This document shows positions 7,995-16,705 of a DNA stretch of 64,000 bases, in pieces (positions within the stretch are counted from its first letter, which is position 1; each line of letters starts with the position of its first letter). A program made the translations under genes and the position numbers. The stretch covers positions 21,699 through 85,698 of the forward strand of contig NZ_VLNR01000038.1 of the NCBI RefSeq assembly GCF_007489275.1, written 5' to 3'. The stretch comes from Aquimarina algiphila (GTDB lineage: Bacteria; Bacteroidota; Bacteroidia; Flavobacteriales; Flavobacteriaceae). The notes below the pieces were generated by a model. That model saw only the letters and a program-made list of their open reading frames with translations. It was not told where the DNA came from and did not search any database.

Positions 7995-8411
7995 TTAGTT
8001 AATAAGTAATTCTAATTGATAATCAGAAGGGTTAATAGCATCATTTGCTGAAGGGTAAGGACTGATATTATACCCATATATTCTTTTCTGTTCAATGTTT
8101 AGTATTTCTACAATATGATCTGGATTTATATTTTGAGGACCAAAAATAAGTTCCTGTTCTTCTAACAAAACATCTTTTTCATAAAGGGCAATACTTATTT
8201 TTACTTCTCCAGGCCAGATACAATTAATATCAGTAGGACATCGGGAATCCTCTATTACTTTGATAAACTTGATACTTTTAGAACTAAAACTGATGCTATT
8301 TCCAACATTAAGTTTTGTGATGATTTTAGGTGTATTGGATTGAGCTAAATCTTGTGCTGTAATCAAAACAAGAGGAGTAATGAATAAAAGAAGAGTTAGT
8401 AGTGGTTTCAT
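7995..8411 (-). CDS. Secreted protein of unknown function with DSRCP...CxWPG motif
   Basis: I place the start at the ATG at 8411 because it gives a clean signal peptide (MKPLLTLLLFITPLVLITAQ); a longer frame to 8483 adds 24 residues before it and would run through the intergenic promoter area. The mature part is ~118 residues with a beta-rich pattern and the motif EDSRCPTDINCIWPGEVKISI around residues 62-82. Proteins with this DSRCP...CxWxG signature are common small secreted or lipoprotein domains of unknown role, and the two Cys may form a disulfide. It is divergent from the carotenoid operon. Confidence 0.7.
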   Translation of the reverse strand: MKPLLTLLLFITPLVLITAQDLAQSNTPKIITKLNVGNSISFSSKSIKFIKVIEDSRCPTDINCIWPGEVKISIALYEKDVLLEEQELIFGPQNINPDHIVEILNIEQKRIYGYNISPYPSANDAINPSDYQLELLIN

Positions 8412-8506
8412 TGTGATATAACAGAAGTTAAATATATACAAAAAACGCTTTAAAATCCAATGAAATATCAGCAGATTGTTCAATTTTGAATATCCATTTA
8501 TGGCAT

Positions 8507-9991
8507 ATGATGAATAAAAAAAGTGCTCTCATTATTGGTTCTGGCATTGCTGGTTTGGCAACCGCAGTACGTCTAAAAAATCAAGGTTTTGATGTTCAGG
8601 TTTTTGAAATCAACAAAACCCCTGGAGGTAAATTAACTGAAATTAGTGAAAATGGTTATCGTTTTGATTGTGGTCCATCTTTGTTTACTATGCCACAAAT
8701 GATAGAGGAGCTTTTTACAGTTTCTAAAAAACAGAGATCAGATTATTTTGAGTACGAAAGGAAAGAAATTATTTGTAATTACTTTTATGAAGATAATACT
8801 CGTTTTACAGCGTTTGCCGATAAAGAAAAATTTGCTGAAAAAGCTGCAATGACTTTTGATGTTGACGCTATTGATATTATTAATTATTTTGAAAAGAGCA
8901 AGAAGAAATATGACCTGACTACTTCTCTGTTTTTAGAAAAATCATTACATAAATTATCAACTTATCTATCCATAGATACATTAAAAGCGATAGCAGGAAT
9001 TAGCACATTAGAGATTAATACTTCATTGCATAAGGTGAATACAAAAAGGTTTAAAGATCCCAAGTTAATTCAACTTTTTGATCGATTTGCTACCTATAAT
9101 GGATCTTCTCCTTATCGAACTCCAGGAATTATGTCGATGATTCCGCATTTAGAACAACATTATGGCACTTTTTTTCCTAAAGGGGGGATGTACAGTATTG
9201 CAAGAAGTTTATATAGATTAGCATTAGATCTAGGAGTGCGTTTCCATTTTGGAGAAAAGGTTGAGCAAATTATTGTTAAGAATAATAACGTAGAAGGTGT
9301 TCTTGTAAATGATAAAGAAATTAAGGCAGATGTTGTGATTTCTAATATGGATATTGTATCAACATATAGTAAACTTCTTCCTAATCAAAAACCTCCAGGA
9401 AAAATTTTGAAACAACAAAGATCCAGCTCTGCATTAATTTTTTACTGGGGTATCCGTAGGATTTGTTCAGAACTCGATTTACACAATATATTTTTTTCTA
9501 ATGATTATAAAAAAGAATTCGAATTTATATTCGATAAAAAGCAAGTTACAGATGACCCAACAATATATATAAATATCAGTTCCAAAAACGAATGTCAAGA
9601 TGCTCCTCAAGGCTGCGAAAACTGGTTTGTAATGATTAATGTACCAGGTAATGAAGGGCAAGATTGGGATAATATTATTGCAAAATCAAGAGAAAATATA
9701 ACAAAAAAAATATCTCGTATTCTGGGAGTTGATATAAAAAATTTAATAGAATTTGAAGAAATTCTGGACCCAAGAACAATAGAAAGTAAAACGCAATCAT
9801 ACCAAGGTTCATTATATGGATCATCTAGTAATAATAAGTATGCAGCTTTTTTAAGACATCCTAATTTTTCTCGAAGTATTAGAAATCTATATTTCTGTGG
9901 AGGAAGTGTACACCCTGGCGGAGGCATTCCGTTATGTTTACTATCAGGAAAAATAGTTTCAGAGTTGATTCAAAACGATAATAGATTATAA
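8507..9991 (+). CDS. Carotenoid desaturase of the CrtI/CrtD family
   Basis: FAD-dependent amine-oxidase-like enzyme that introduces double bonds into a carotenoid chain. The dinucleotide fold ALIIGSGIAGLATA lies ~6 residues after the start, followed by a CGPSLFTMP segment, and the C-terminal FAD motif YFCGGSVHPGGGIPLCLLSGK is typical of the phytoene desaturase family. The annotated frame can be extended to a TTG at 8486, but MMNKKS at 8507/8510 fits better. Next come a CruF-type hydratase (6 bases) and lycopene cyclase (0 bases), with no phytoene synthase. In that setting a CrtD-type 3',4'-desaturase acting on 1'-hydroxy carotenoids (saproxanthin/myxol route) is as likely as CrtI itself. Confidence 0.88.
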   Translation: MMNKKSALIIGSGIAGLATAVRLKNQGFDVQVFEINKTPGGKLTEISENGYRFDCGPSLFTMPQMIEELFTVSKKQRSDYFEYERKEIICNYFYEDNTRFTAFADKEKFAEKAAMTFDVDAIDIINYFEKSKKKYDLTTSLFLEKSLHKLSTYLSIDTLKAIAGISTLEINTSLHKVNTKRFKDPKLIQLFDRFATYNGSSPYRTPGIMSMIPHLEQHYGTFFPKGGMYSIARSLYRLALDLGVRFHFGEKVEQIIVKNNNVEGVLVNDKEIKADVVISNMDIVSTYSKLLPNQKPPGKILKQQRSSSALIFYWGIRRICSELDLHNIFFSNDYKKEFEFIFDKKQVTDDPTIYINISSKNECQDAPQGCENWFVMINVPGNEGQDWDNIIAKSRENITKKISRILGVDIKNLIEFEEILDPRTIESKTQSYQGSLYGSSSNNKYAAFLRHPNFSRSIRNLYFCGGSVHPGGGIPLCLLSGKIVSELIQNDNRL

Positions 9992-9997
9992 ACACAA

Positions 9998-10627
9998 ATG
10001 AATTCGGATAAAAAAAGACAATTTTTCATAATAACCATTATTTGGATATTTAATATTTCGGGAATTATAGGCATTCTAATAGGTTATGAAGATTGGTTTT
10101 TACCTTTGACGCCATTACACCTTTTAATTTATTTGTTTTTGATCCTTTGGGATACTAATTTCAATCGCACTTTGATTTTAGCATTAATGATTCCTTTTGG
10201 TATTGGAATGATTACAGAGTATCTAGGTGTGAATTATGATTTAATCTTTGGAAACTATGAGTATGGAAAAAACTTGGGCTATAAGATTTGTGGAGTGCCT
10301 TTAATCATTGGTGTAAATTGGGTGATTTTAACCTATAGTTCTGCTGCTATAGCTCAAAAGGTGCATGATAACCTATTCATTACTTCTGCAATTGGAGCTG
10401 TTTTAATGGTTGGCTTAGATACTTGTATCGAAATGTCTGCCCCTCGATTTGATTTTTGGGAATTTGAAGGTGGGGTAATTCCGCTACAAAATTATATTGG
10501 CTGGCTGTTTACAGGATTTGTCGCACATGTTTTTTTACAAAAAATTATAAAAGCTTTTCATTTCAAAATTTCACTACATATTTTTATCGCTATATTGGTC
10601 TTTTTTACCATCTTTTTATTTGTTTAG
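9998..10627 (+). CDS. Carotenoid biosynthesis protein, CruF-like (1',2'-hydratase)
   Basis: Integral membrane protein with about seven hydrophobic helices. The stretch GMITEYLGVNYDLIFGNYEYGKNLG followed by VPLIIGVNWVILTYSS, and later GLDTCIEMSAPRFDFWEFEGG, is the pattern of the CruF / DUF422 carotenoid family. CruF adds water to the 1',2' end bond of acyclic carotenoid ends (bacterial myxol glycoside and bacterioruberin routes). It is embedded between a CrtI/CrtD-type desaturase and lycopene cyclase with no gaps, so it surely acts in the same pathway. The hydratase role is inferred from family and context. Confidence 0.8.
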   Translation: MNSDKKRQFFIITIIWIFNISGIIGILIGYEDWFLPLTPLHLLIYLFLILWDTNFNRTLILALMIPFGIGMITEYLGVNYDLIFGNYEYGKNLGYKICGVPLIIGVNWVILTYSSAAIAQKVHDNLFITSAIGAVLMVGLDTCIEMSAPRFDFWEFEGGVIPLQNYIGWLFTGFVAHVFLQKIIKAFHFKISLHIFIAILVFFTIFLFV

Positions 10628-11767
10628 ATGCAAAAATACGATTACATCATTGCAGGTTCAGGTGCTTCAGGGTTGATGCTGGCATATCATATGGTTTTAG
10701 ATCCTTTTTTTGATGAGAAGGAGATTCTACTTATTGATAAAGAAATAAAGAATAAGAATGATCGTACCTGGTGTTTTTGGGAACAAGGTGAAGGGATTTG
10801 GGATACCATCATAAGTAAAAAGTGGGATAAAATTTACTTCGGAAGTGAAACGTTTTCGTCTGAAACAAATATTTCTCCTTATCAATATAAATTGATCAGA
10901 AGTAAAGATTTTTACAGTTTTGTTTTAGAAACTTTAGAACAAAAACCAAATATCACGATTACTCAGGAAAAAATTACTTCTTTAACCGATGAAGGAAGTA
11001 TTGTAAAAGTTGAAACAAATCAAAGTATCTACCTTGGAGATAAAGTTTTTAATAGTATACTACTATCGCGAGAATATGAGAGTCAGAAAAAATACCCAGT
11101 TTTAAACCAGCATTTTGTGGGATGGTTTGTCAAAACTTCAGAACCTGTATTTGATTGTACTACTGCTACTTTTATGGATTTTACGGTAGCTCAGAAAGAG
11201 AATACTCGGTTTATGTATGTATTACCCATTTCTAAAACTGAAGCATTGTTTGAATATACTTTGTTTTCAGAAGATCTTTTGGAAGAACAAGAATATGAAG
11301 ATGAAATTATAAAGTACTTAGAAGAAAAAGGGATCATTTCATATGAAATCACCGAAAAAGAAAAAGGATGTATCCCGATGACATGTTATAAATTTGAAAA
11401 ACATAATTCTAAAAATATTATACATATAGGTACTGCCGGTGGGTGGACAAAACCTAGTACAGGATATACATTTAATTTGACATCAAAAAAGGTTCGCGAG
11501 CTTACTAAATTCCTTAAAAACAATACAGAATTATCAAAATTTGGTAGGAAAACTAAGTTTTGGTACTATGATTTATTGTTTATCGATCTATTATTTCAAC
11601 AAAATCATATAGGTGCTTCCTTGTTTTCAAGATTATTTGAAAAGAATAAAGTAATCAAGATTTTAAAGTTTTTGGATGAAGAGACTTCATTGTTAGAAGA
11701 TATTAAAATTACGACAAGTCTTCCGGCAGGAAAATTTTTGAAAATGGTATGGGGTAGAGTTTTTTAA
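10628..11767 (+). CDS. crtY: Lycopene beta-cyclase (CrtY type)
   Basis: Flavoprotein that closes beta-rings on lycopene-type ends. The N-terminal fold YDYIIAGSGASGLMLAYHM is followed by LLIDKE and by RTWCFWE, the well-known cyclase signature. GTAGGWTKPSTGYTFNLTSKK near residues 272-293 matches the conserved 'GGxxxPSTGY' region. The length of 379 residues fits the CrtY family. Its ATG starts right at the stop of the CruF-like gene. With a one-end hydratase it would make monocyclic carotenoids such as saproxanthin; crtZ and crtB must lie elsewhere. Confidence 0.93.
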   Translation: MQKYDYIIAGSGASGLMLAYHMVLDPFFDEKEILLIDKEIKNKNDRTWCFWEQGEGIWDTIISKKWDKIYFGSETFSSETNISPYQYKLIRSKDFYSFVLETLEQKPNITITQEKITSLTDEGSIVKVETNQSIYLGDKVFNSILLSREYESQKKYPVLNQHFVGWFVKTSEPVFDCTTATFMDFTVAQKENTRFMYVLPISKTEALFEYTLFSEDLLEEQEYEDEIIKYLEEKGIISYEITEKEKGCIPMTCYKFEKHNSKNIIHIGTAGGWTKPSTGYTFNLTSKKVRELTKFLKNNTELSKFGRKTKFWYYDLLFIDLLFQQNHIGASLFSRLFEKNKVIKILKFLDEETSLLEDIKITTSLPAGKFLKMVWGRVF

Positions 11768-11850
11768 ATCAGATTTCTTCTGATTCTGTAAACTTTTCAG
11801 TTTTAGTATTCAAAATGTATAAAATCTTTTGAAGCCGTATTTTTAATATA

Positions 11851-12621
11851 TTACCAATTCATTAATTTTTTTAGCCCTTCTTTTCTTGATTTTGATAACT
11901 TCAATTTGTCTCCATTTTTTAACGTCATTATATAATCCCCACTAAAAAAAGGTTCAATTTGCTTAATTTCATTAATGTTGACTATGTTTGAACGATGACA
12001 TCTAAAGAATATTTCTGGGTTGAGTTCACTTTCAAGACGATTAAGAGTATCTCTGATCAAATGCTGAGTGCCGTTGTTTAGAAATACATTAATATATTGA
12101 TTCTCTGCTTTTAAATAAATCACTTTATCGATTTCTAAAAAATAAACTCGATTAGCCAACTTAACAGGAATACGTTTGATATACATTGCTTTTTTATTGG
12201 CATTCGTTTTTTGAAGTAATGCATCTAATTTGAAGTTGAGGTCTTCGTTTGTTTTGAGCTCAATCTGTTTTTTTGCTTTATGAAGAGCTGCATAAAAACG
12301 TTCGTCATCAAAAGGTTTTAGTAGATAGTCAATAGCGTTTACTTCAAATGCATGTATTGCGTATTGATCATAGGCAGTAATAAATACATAAACAGGGGCA
12401 AAGTATGGGCGTACTGCGCTTATTACATCAAAACCGGATATCTCGGGCATTTGAATATCGAGAAAAACCAAATCGGGTTTTTGTTCTATAATAGCCTCAA
12501 TGGCTGTTTTTCCATTAGTGCAAGAATCAATTAATATATAATCATCTTGCTCATCAAGCAAAATCTTTAAATTTTCCAGAGCTTCGGGTTCATCATCTAT
12601 GGCGATTACTTTTATTTGCAT
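11851..12621 (-). CDS. LytTR-family response regulator
   Basis: Two-domain transcription regulator. The receiver domain (residues 1-120) has the acidic pair DDE at 9-11, the phospho-acceptor Asp55 (LVFLDIQMP), the Thr (FITAYDQ) and Lys (LLKPFDDERF) of the active site. After a linker, a LytTR DNA-binding domain runs from about residue 148 to 250 (KVIYLKAENQYINVFL, FFRCHRSNIVNINEIKQIEPF, KLKLSKSRKEGLKKL). It starts directly after the stop of the sensor kinase gene with no gap, so the two form one system. The target genes are unknown. Confidence 0.94.
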   Translation of the reverse strand: MQIKVIAIDDEPEALENLKILLDEQDDYILIDSCTNGKTAIEAIIEQKPDLVFLDIQMPEISGFDVISAVRPYFAPVYVFITAYDQYAIHAFEVNAIDYLLKPFDDERFYAALHKAKKQIELKTNEDLNFKLDALLQKTNANKKAMYIKRIPVKLANRVYFLEIDKVIYLKAENQYINVFLNNGTQHLIRDTLNRLESELNPEIFFRCHRSNIVNINEIKQIEPFFSGDYIMTLKNGDKLKLSKSRKEGLKKLMNW

Positions 12622-13704
12622 TTATTTGATTTGATATGGAATGTTTAATTTGACTAACACTCCATTTTTAATATTCAAAAACTTAATAATGTACTGATCT
12701 TGATATAGTTGACTGAGCCGTTCTATGGTGTTTGCTAATCCAATTCCTTCTACTTTGAAGACATTAAAGTTTTCTGATAATGGGGGACCATCATTATACA
12801 TTTCTATGCATAATTGATCTCCCTTTTTTTTAATATCAATACTCAGTATACTCGCATCTACCTTTTTTGATAATCCGTGATAGATACTATTTTCAATTAA
12901 AGGTTGTAATAAAAAAGAGGGTATTAATGTCTCAGATAAATCATCACCAACCTCTATTTGAACGTTCATTTTATTTTTAAATCTCTTCTCTTCTAAAGCG
13001 ATATACTTTTTGATGAACTCAAGTTCTGATGTTAGTTTTATGAATTGTTCTTCATTTTGACTTAATACGATCCTTAATAAATCACCCATTTCTGATAACA
13101 TCGAAATGGATTTTTTCTTTTCGTCTTGTCTTACTAGAGAAGAAATTGTATGTAATGTATTAAAAAGAAAATGTGGATGTAACTGCATTTTAAGAGCCAT
13201 TAGTCGGGATTTTGTAAGACGGGAATCTAATTGAGCTGCCTTTAAATTACTTTCTCTAAATTTTTGATAATATTCGACGGCATAACTCCCAAGCATTAAT
13301 GCCCAATATGTCAGAAAATACCATTCAAACTGAGAGAACAAAAGACCAATGAATAAAGTAGCGATTGGTTGTCCCTGAAAACCAGGTATGGGACTTAATT
13401 TGATGATTATCACATACAATAATAGATGGAAACAAACAATCATGATGCTGATTGGTAAGTGTAATAAAACCCCTAGATAATAATTGTGTTTATGAATTGG
13501 GACTTTATGAGAGAGGTAAAAAATAAAAGGAATCCAACACCCCCAAAAAAGCCAGGTAGTAGTCTTTATACATAGAATCCAAAAAAATGATATTGATTGT
13601 CCATTTAAATCGGATTTAATATAAAGCATAATAGAAGAGATTATTGCCATTGCGATTAGGCATAGAATAATCTCTCCTTTACTTAAATAGAATCTTCTTT
13701 TCAT
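12622..13704 (-). CDS. LytS-type sensor histidine kinase
   Basis: Membrane sensor with four hydrophobic helices (within residues ~12-145), no large external domain, then a short coiled segment and the His_kinase domain LHPHFLFNTLHTISSL with phospho-acceptor His178. The ATP-binding part carries the N-box (PLIENSIYHGL) and a glycine box (GIGLANTIERL). The 360-residue length is typical of the Bacteroidota LytS/YehU type. Its stop touches the response regulator gene, so they are a cognate pair. The signal is unknown. Confidence 0.93.
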   Translation of the reverse strand: MKRRFYLSKGEIILCLIAMAIISSIMLYIKSDLNGQSISFFWILCIKTTTWLFWGCWIPFIFYLSHKVPIHKHNYYLGVLLHLPISIMIVCFHLLLYVIIIKLSPIPGFQGQPIATLFIGLLFSQFEWYFLTYWALMLGSYAVEYYQKFRESNLKAAQLDSRLTKSRLMALKMQLHPHFLFNTLHTISSLVRQDEKKKSISMLSEMGDLLRIVLSQNEEQFIKLTSELEFIKKYIALEEKRFKNKMNVQIEVGDDLSETLIPSFLLQPLIENSIYHGLSKKVDASILSIDIKKKGDQLCIEMYNDGPPLSENFNVFKVEGIGLANTIERLSQLYQDQYIIKFLNIKNGVLVKLNIPYQIK

Positions 13705-13764
13705 TAGTTTGATACCACATCTTTTGAAAGAAAAATCTCAAAAGATCACTTTATGTTCTCTAAT

Positions 13765-14241
13765 TTATTTTAAATAATCTAAATAAGCGAGTTCATTAAT
13801 GATTTTCCAGTTTCCATTTGTGTTAATTAAAGAAAAGTATAGATTGAATATGGCTTTTTTACCGGTCTCCTTTACTTTGACTATAGCGCTTAAGTTACCC
13901 TGCACATCTATAGATATAAACTCTATTAATTTTACTTCTCCTCCAAATTTTTTCTGCTTATAGAAGTTAAGCATGGTTGCTCTATCTAATACAGTGACTC
14001 CTTTTTTAGCATCATTTACAACAATTCTAAAATCATCATGTAATACTGAACTCATTTTTGAAATATCTCTTGTCGCAGAACCATCTAGATGTTCCTGAAC
14101 TACGTTCTTGATATCGCCGATAGGATCATCAGAAATAGGGATGGACAAATTCTTAATTTCAGATGTTTTAAAAGGAATGGAAACTGAAAATCCTTTGTTA
14201 AAACTTCCGATTAAAATAAACAATAGCATTAATTTTTTCAT
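13765..14241 (-). CDS. Secreted NTF2-like (SnoaL/lumazine-binding type) protein
   Basis: Signal peptide MKKLMLLFILIGSFNKGFS, then one NTF2-like domain: a helix DIKNVVQEHLDGSATRDISKM, LHDDFRIV, and strands ending in LYFSLINTNGNWKIINELAY. This pattern is that of the putative lumazine-binding / DUF4440 group, small periplasmic proteins of mostly unknown substrate. It is 60 bases upstream of the kinase on the same strand and could be in its operon, which would make a periplasmic ligand-binding partner conceivable; that is speculation. Confidence 0.75.
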   Translation of the reverse strand: MKKLMLLFILIGSFNKGFSVSIPFKTSEIKNLSIPISDDPIGDIKNVVQEHLDGSATRDISKMSSVLHDDFRIVVNDAKKGVTVLDRATMLNFYKQKKFGGEVKLIEFISIDVQGNLSAIVKVKETGKKAIFNLYFSLINTNGNWKIINELAYLDYLK

Positions 14242-14430
14242 AGAATGAAGGTTTTTAAAAAGGAGTCTAGAACTGATTGTAATTCTATCTCTTTTTGATT
14301 AAATAATGCTTAAATGAACAGCAATACTCTCTAATTTTAATAGTGTATTTTGCGAATGGTAGAAAAAATGTTGTGAATACTACGAATTTTAAGATAAACT
14401 CATGTCTATGCAGAGTATAAACCAAAGAAA

Positions 14431-15165
14431 TTAAACAATCCCTCGTTCTTTTTTGATTTGGTCATAGGCTTTTTGTACCTCTCTAAATTTATCTTCGGCA
14501 CCTTTGATGTGTATTTCATCCATATGCTGTATTTTATCTGGATGATATTTTTTGGCCATTGTTCTAAATGCTTTTTTTACTTCGGCATCTGTTGCCGATT
14601 TTTCAATTTCGAGAATCTTATATGCATGATCTCCAGTTTTAAAAAACATGGCTTTAATACTTTCAAAATCTTTAAAATTGATTCTTAGAAAGCCTGCAAT
14701 TTTGCCAATTTCACTAGCTTCAGAATCACTTACTATACCATCTGCATTTGCAATTCCGAACAAAAAATGAAGAATTTGTAGCCTAGAGGGGTATCGGGTG
14801 TGTTGATTAATATACATGCAAATACGTTGTGCAGAGATTTGCCTGCTTTTAATGATTTCATTAAACGATCTAAAAGTAGCATTTGCATGTTCTTTTCCAT
14901 AAGCACTTACAAAGTATCGACGAACATAATCTAGCTCGGTTTGATTTACTTTGCCATCTGCTTTAATAACAATTGAAGAAAGGGATAATAAATTAAGTTC
15001 AAAATCTGCAGGAGTAATTTTTTGCTGTTGCGAAAATACAGTTTTGAACCCTCTGCCATTTTTACCAGAGGTAGTATCCAAGAGGCTTCCTAGGATAAAA
15101 CCAAGAATTGCTCCCGGAAATCTAAAAAACACGGCTCCTAATATAGCAGCAAACCATTTAATCAT
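14431..15165 (-). CDS. TerB-like and DnaJ-domain protein (DjlA type)
   Basis: Three parts: a hydrophobic N-terminus with glycine-rich GAVFFRFPGAILGFILGSLL (residues ~10-30), as in DjlA; a TerB-like helical domain (~50-160, LLSLSSIVIKADGKVNQTELDYV and FGIANADGIVSDSEASEIGKI, two repeated acidic helical hairpins); and a C-terminal J domain (~177-240, YKILEIEKSATDAEVKKAF, KKYHPDKIQHM) with the HPD triad that stimulates DnaK. It is a membrane-linked Hsp70 co-chaperone by family. It stands alone. Confidence 0.88.
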   Translation of the reverse strand: MIKWFAAILGAVFFRFPGAILGFILGSLLDTTSGKNGRGFKTVFSQQQKITPADFELNLLSLSSIVIKADGKVNQTELDYVRRYFVSAYGKEHANATFRSFNEIIKSRQISAQRICMYINQHTRYPSRLQILHFLFGIANADGIVSDSEASEIGKIAGFLRINFKDFESIKAMFFKTGDHAYKILEIEKSATDAEVKKAFRTMAKKYHPDKIQHMDEIHIKGAEDKFREVQKAYDQIKKERGIV

Positions 15166-15348
15166 TCAAATTTTTTTTGGGTTGTAAAGATAACTGAAAT
15201 TATTTTTTAATATATTTTGTTCTATAGTATATTAGACAATAAGATACAATATTTGTTACGGGATCGTTGTAAATAAAATAGAATTATGTTGTGAGATGAT
15301 ATATTTCTACGACTACTTGTCAGTTACTTTTATATGGTACATAATTTG

Positions 15349-15356
15349 TACCTTTG
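15349..15356 (+). promoter_or_regulatory. Promoter -7 element of the bacilliredoxin gene
   Basis: TACCTTTG matches TAnnTTTG and lies 32 bases before the ATG at 15389. Confidence 0.5.
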
Positions 15357-15388
15357 TATAAAATTGTAGTACGAAAAAAAACAGAAAT

Positions 15389-15799
15389 ATGTATCCACCA
15401 GAGTTAGTAAAACCAATGCGTGAAGATCTTACCAATATTGGTTTTGAAGAATTACATACAGGAGAAGCAGTAGAAGCAGCAATAGCAAAAGAAGGAACTA
15501 CGTTGGTAGTTGTTAATTCGGTATGCGGTTGCGCTGCGGCAAATGCACGCCCGGGAGCAAAGGCTTCTTTAGATAATAATAAAAAACCAGACAATTTGGT
15601 AACCGTTTTTGCAGGAGTAGACAGAGAAGCAACGGATAAGGCACGTGGATTTATGATCCCGTTTCCTCCATCATCTCCTTCTATGGCCTTATTTAGAAAC
15701 GGGGAGTTAGTTCATATGCTAGAGCGTCACCATATAGAAGGGCGACCTGCAGAAATGATCGCAGAAAATCTTAAAGATGCATATAACGAACATTGCTAA
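15389..15799 (+). CDS. Bacilliredoxin, BrxA/BrxB (YphP/YqiW) family
   Basis: Small thioredoxin-fold protein of 136 residues. The family signature NSVCGCAAANARPGAK is present with Cys46-Gly47-Cys48, and the N-terminus YPPELVKPMREDLTNIGFEEL is highly typical. In Firmicutes these proteins remove bacillithiol from proteins (de-bacillithiolation); Bacteroidota members are common and at least some of the phylum make bacillithiol. It has its own promoter and a terminator-like hairpin at 15835. Confidence 0.93.
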   Translation: MYPPELVKPMREDLTNIGFEELHTGEAVEAAIAKEGTTLVVVNSVCGCAAANARPGAKASLDNNKKPDNLVTVFAGVDREATDKARGFMIPFPPSSPSMALFRNGELVHMLERHHIEGRPAEMIAENLKDAYNEHC

Positions 15800-15834
15800 A
15801 ATGTAAGTAGCGTATATGCTAAAAAAAGAGTTCT

Positions 15835-15868
15835 AAACCGTTTGTTGTTACAGGCGGTTTTTATTTTA
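15835..15868 (+). terminator. Probable terminator of the bacilliredoxin gene
   Basis: AAACCG...CGGTTTTTATTTT forms a short stem with a T-rich tail 35 bases after the stop. Confidence 0.5.
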
Positions 15869-15952
15869 GTAAAACTATTGGTTTACTTGAAATAATGTAA
15901 GACCTTGCGAGACAATTACACAAGTCAAAATTTTAATAATTGAACAGAAGGG

Positions 15953-16693
15953 ATGGAGGCAGTAAAAAGGATACTTAGTTATCCGCTTTCTATAATTTTC
16001 TATTTATCTTTTGGATTAACATTAGTAGTTTTTCAACCATTACAGTGGCTTGGGAAAAAACTGGGCGGTAGATCGGGACACAGAGGGGTAGTAAATATCA
16101 TGAATCTATGTTTATTACGATGTCTACACTTTTTGGGAGTAAGAATCAGTTTTAAGAATATTCATAAATTGCCAAAGGATCAATCTTTGATCATTGTTTC
16201 TAATCATCAAAGTATGTTTGATGTTCCTCTGATATCTTGGTATTTAAGAAAGCACAGACCAAAGTTTATTTCCAAGATTGAATTAGGGAAAGGAATTCCG
16301 AGTATATCGTTTAACCTAAGGCATGGAGGGCATGTTTTAATCGATAGAAAAAATCCTAAACAATCTATTCCGGCCTTATCTAAATTTGGAAGATTTATCG
16401 CTGAGCATACATTTTCTGCAGTAATTTTTCCTGAAGGCACAAGAAGTAGAGATGGAAAACCAAAAGAATTTGCTCCTACAGGATTAAAAATTTTGTTTAA
16501 GAATGCACCCAATGCTTTAGTCGTACCTGTAACTATAAATAATAGTTGGAAACTAGTTCGATTTGGTAATTTTCCAATGGGCGTTGGAGTACATTTGACA
16601 TTGGAGGTGCAAGAACCTCTTTCAATCGATAAAGAACCCGAAATATTACTCGAAAGAATTGAAGAAAGGGTTACTTTAGCAATTAGAACGTAA
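15953..16693 (+). CDS. 1-acyl-sn-glycerol-3-phosphate acyltransferase (PlsC family)
   Basis: Membrane enzyme that adds the second acyl chain in phospholipid synthesis. The acyltransferase box NHQSMFD gives the HxxxxD pair His85/Asp90, and the substrate-binding box is FPEGTRS at 159-165. An N-terminal hydrophobic hairpin (residues ~10-33) anchors it. Length 246. It is followed after 12 bases by an acyl-ACP desaturase, so the two probably shape membrane lipid composition together. Confidence 0.93.
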   Translation: MEAVKRILSYPLSIIFYLSFGLTLVVFQPLQWLGKKLGGRSGHRGVVNIMNLCLLRCLHFLGVRISFKNIHKLPKDQSLIIVSNHQSMFDVPLISWYLRKHRPKFISKIELGKGIPSISFNLRHGGHVLIDRKNPKQSIPALSKFGRFIAEHTFSAVIFPEGTRSRDGKPKEFAPTGLKILFKNAPNALVVPVTINNSWKLVRFGNFPMGVGVHLTLEVQEPLSIDKEPEILLERIEERVTLAIRT

Positions 16694-16705
16694 CATACAA
16701 CTATA

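Noticed and set aside
15313..15594. 93-residue minus-strand ORF over the bacilliredoxin start
   Set aside because: Covers the promoter and first half of an obvious gene in reverse; no support of its own.
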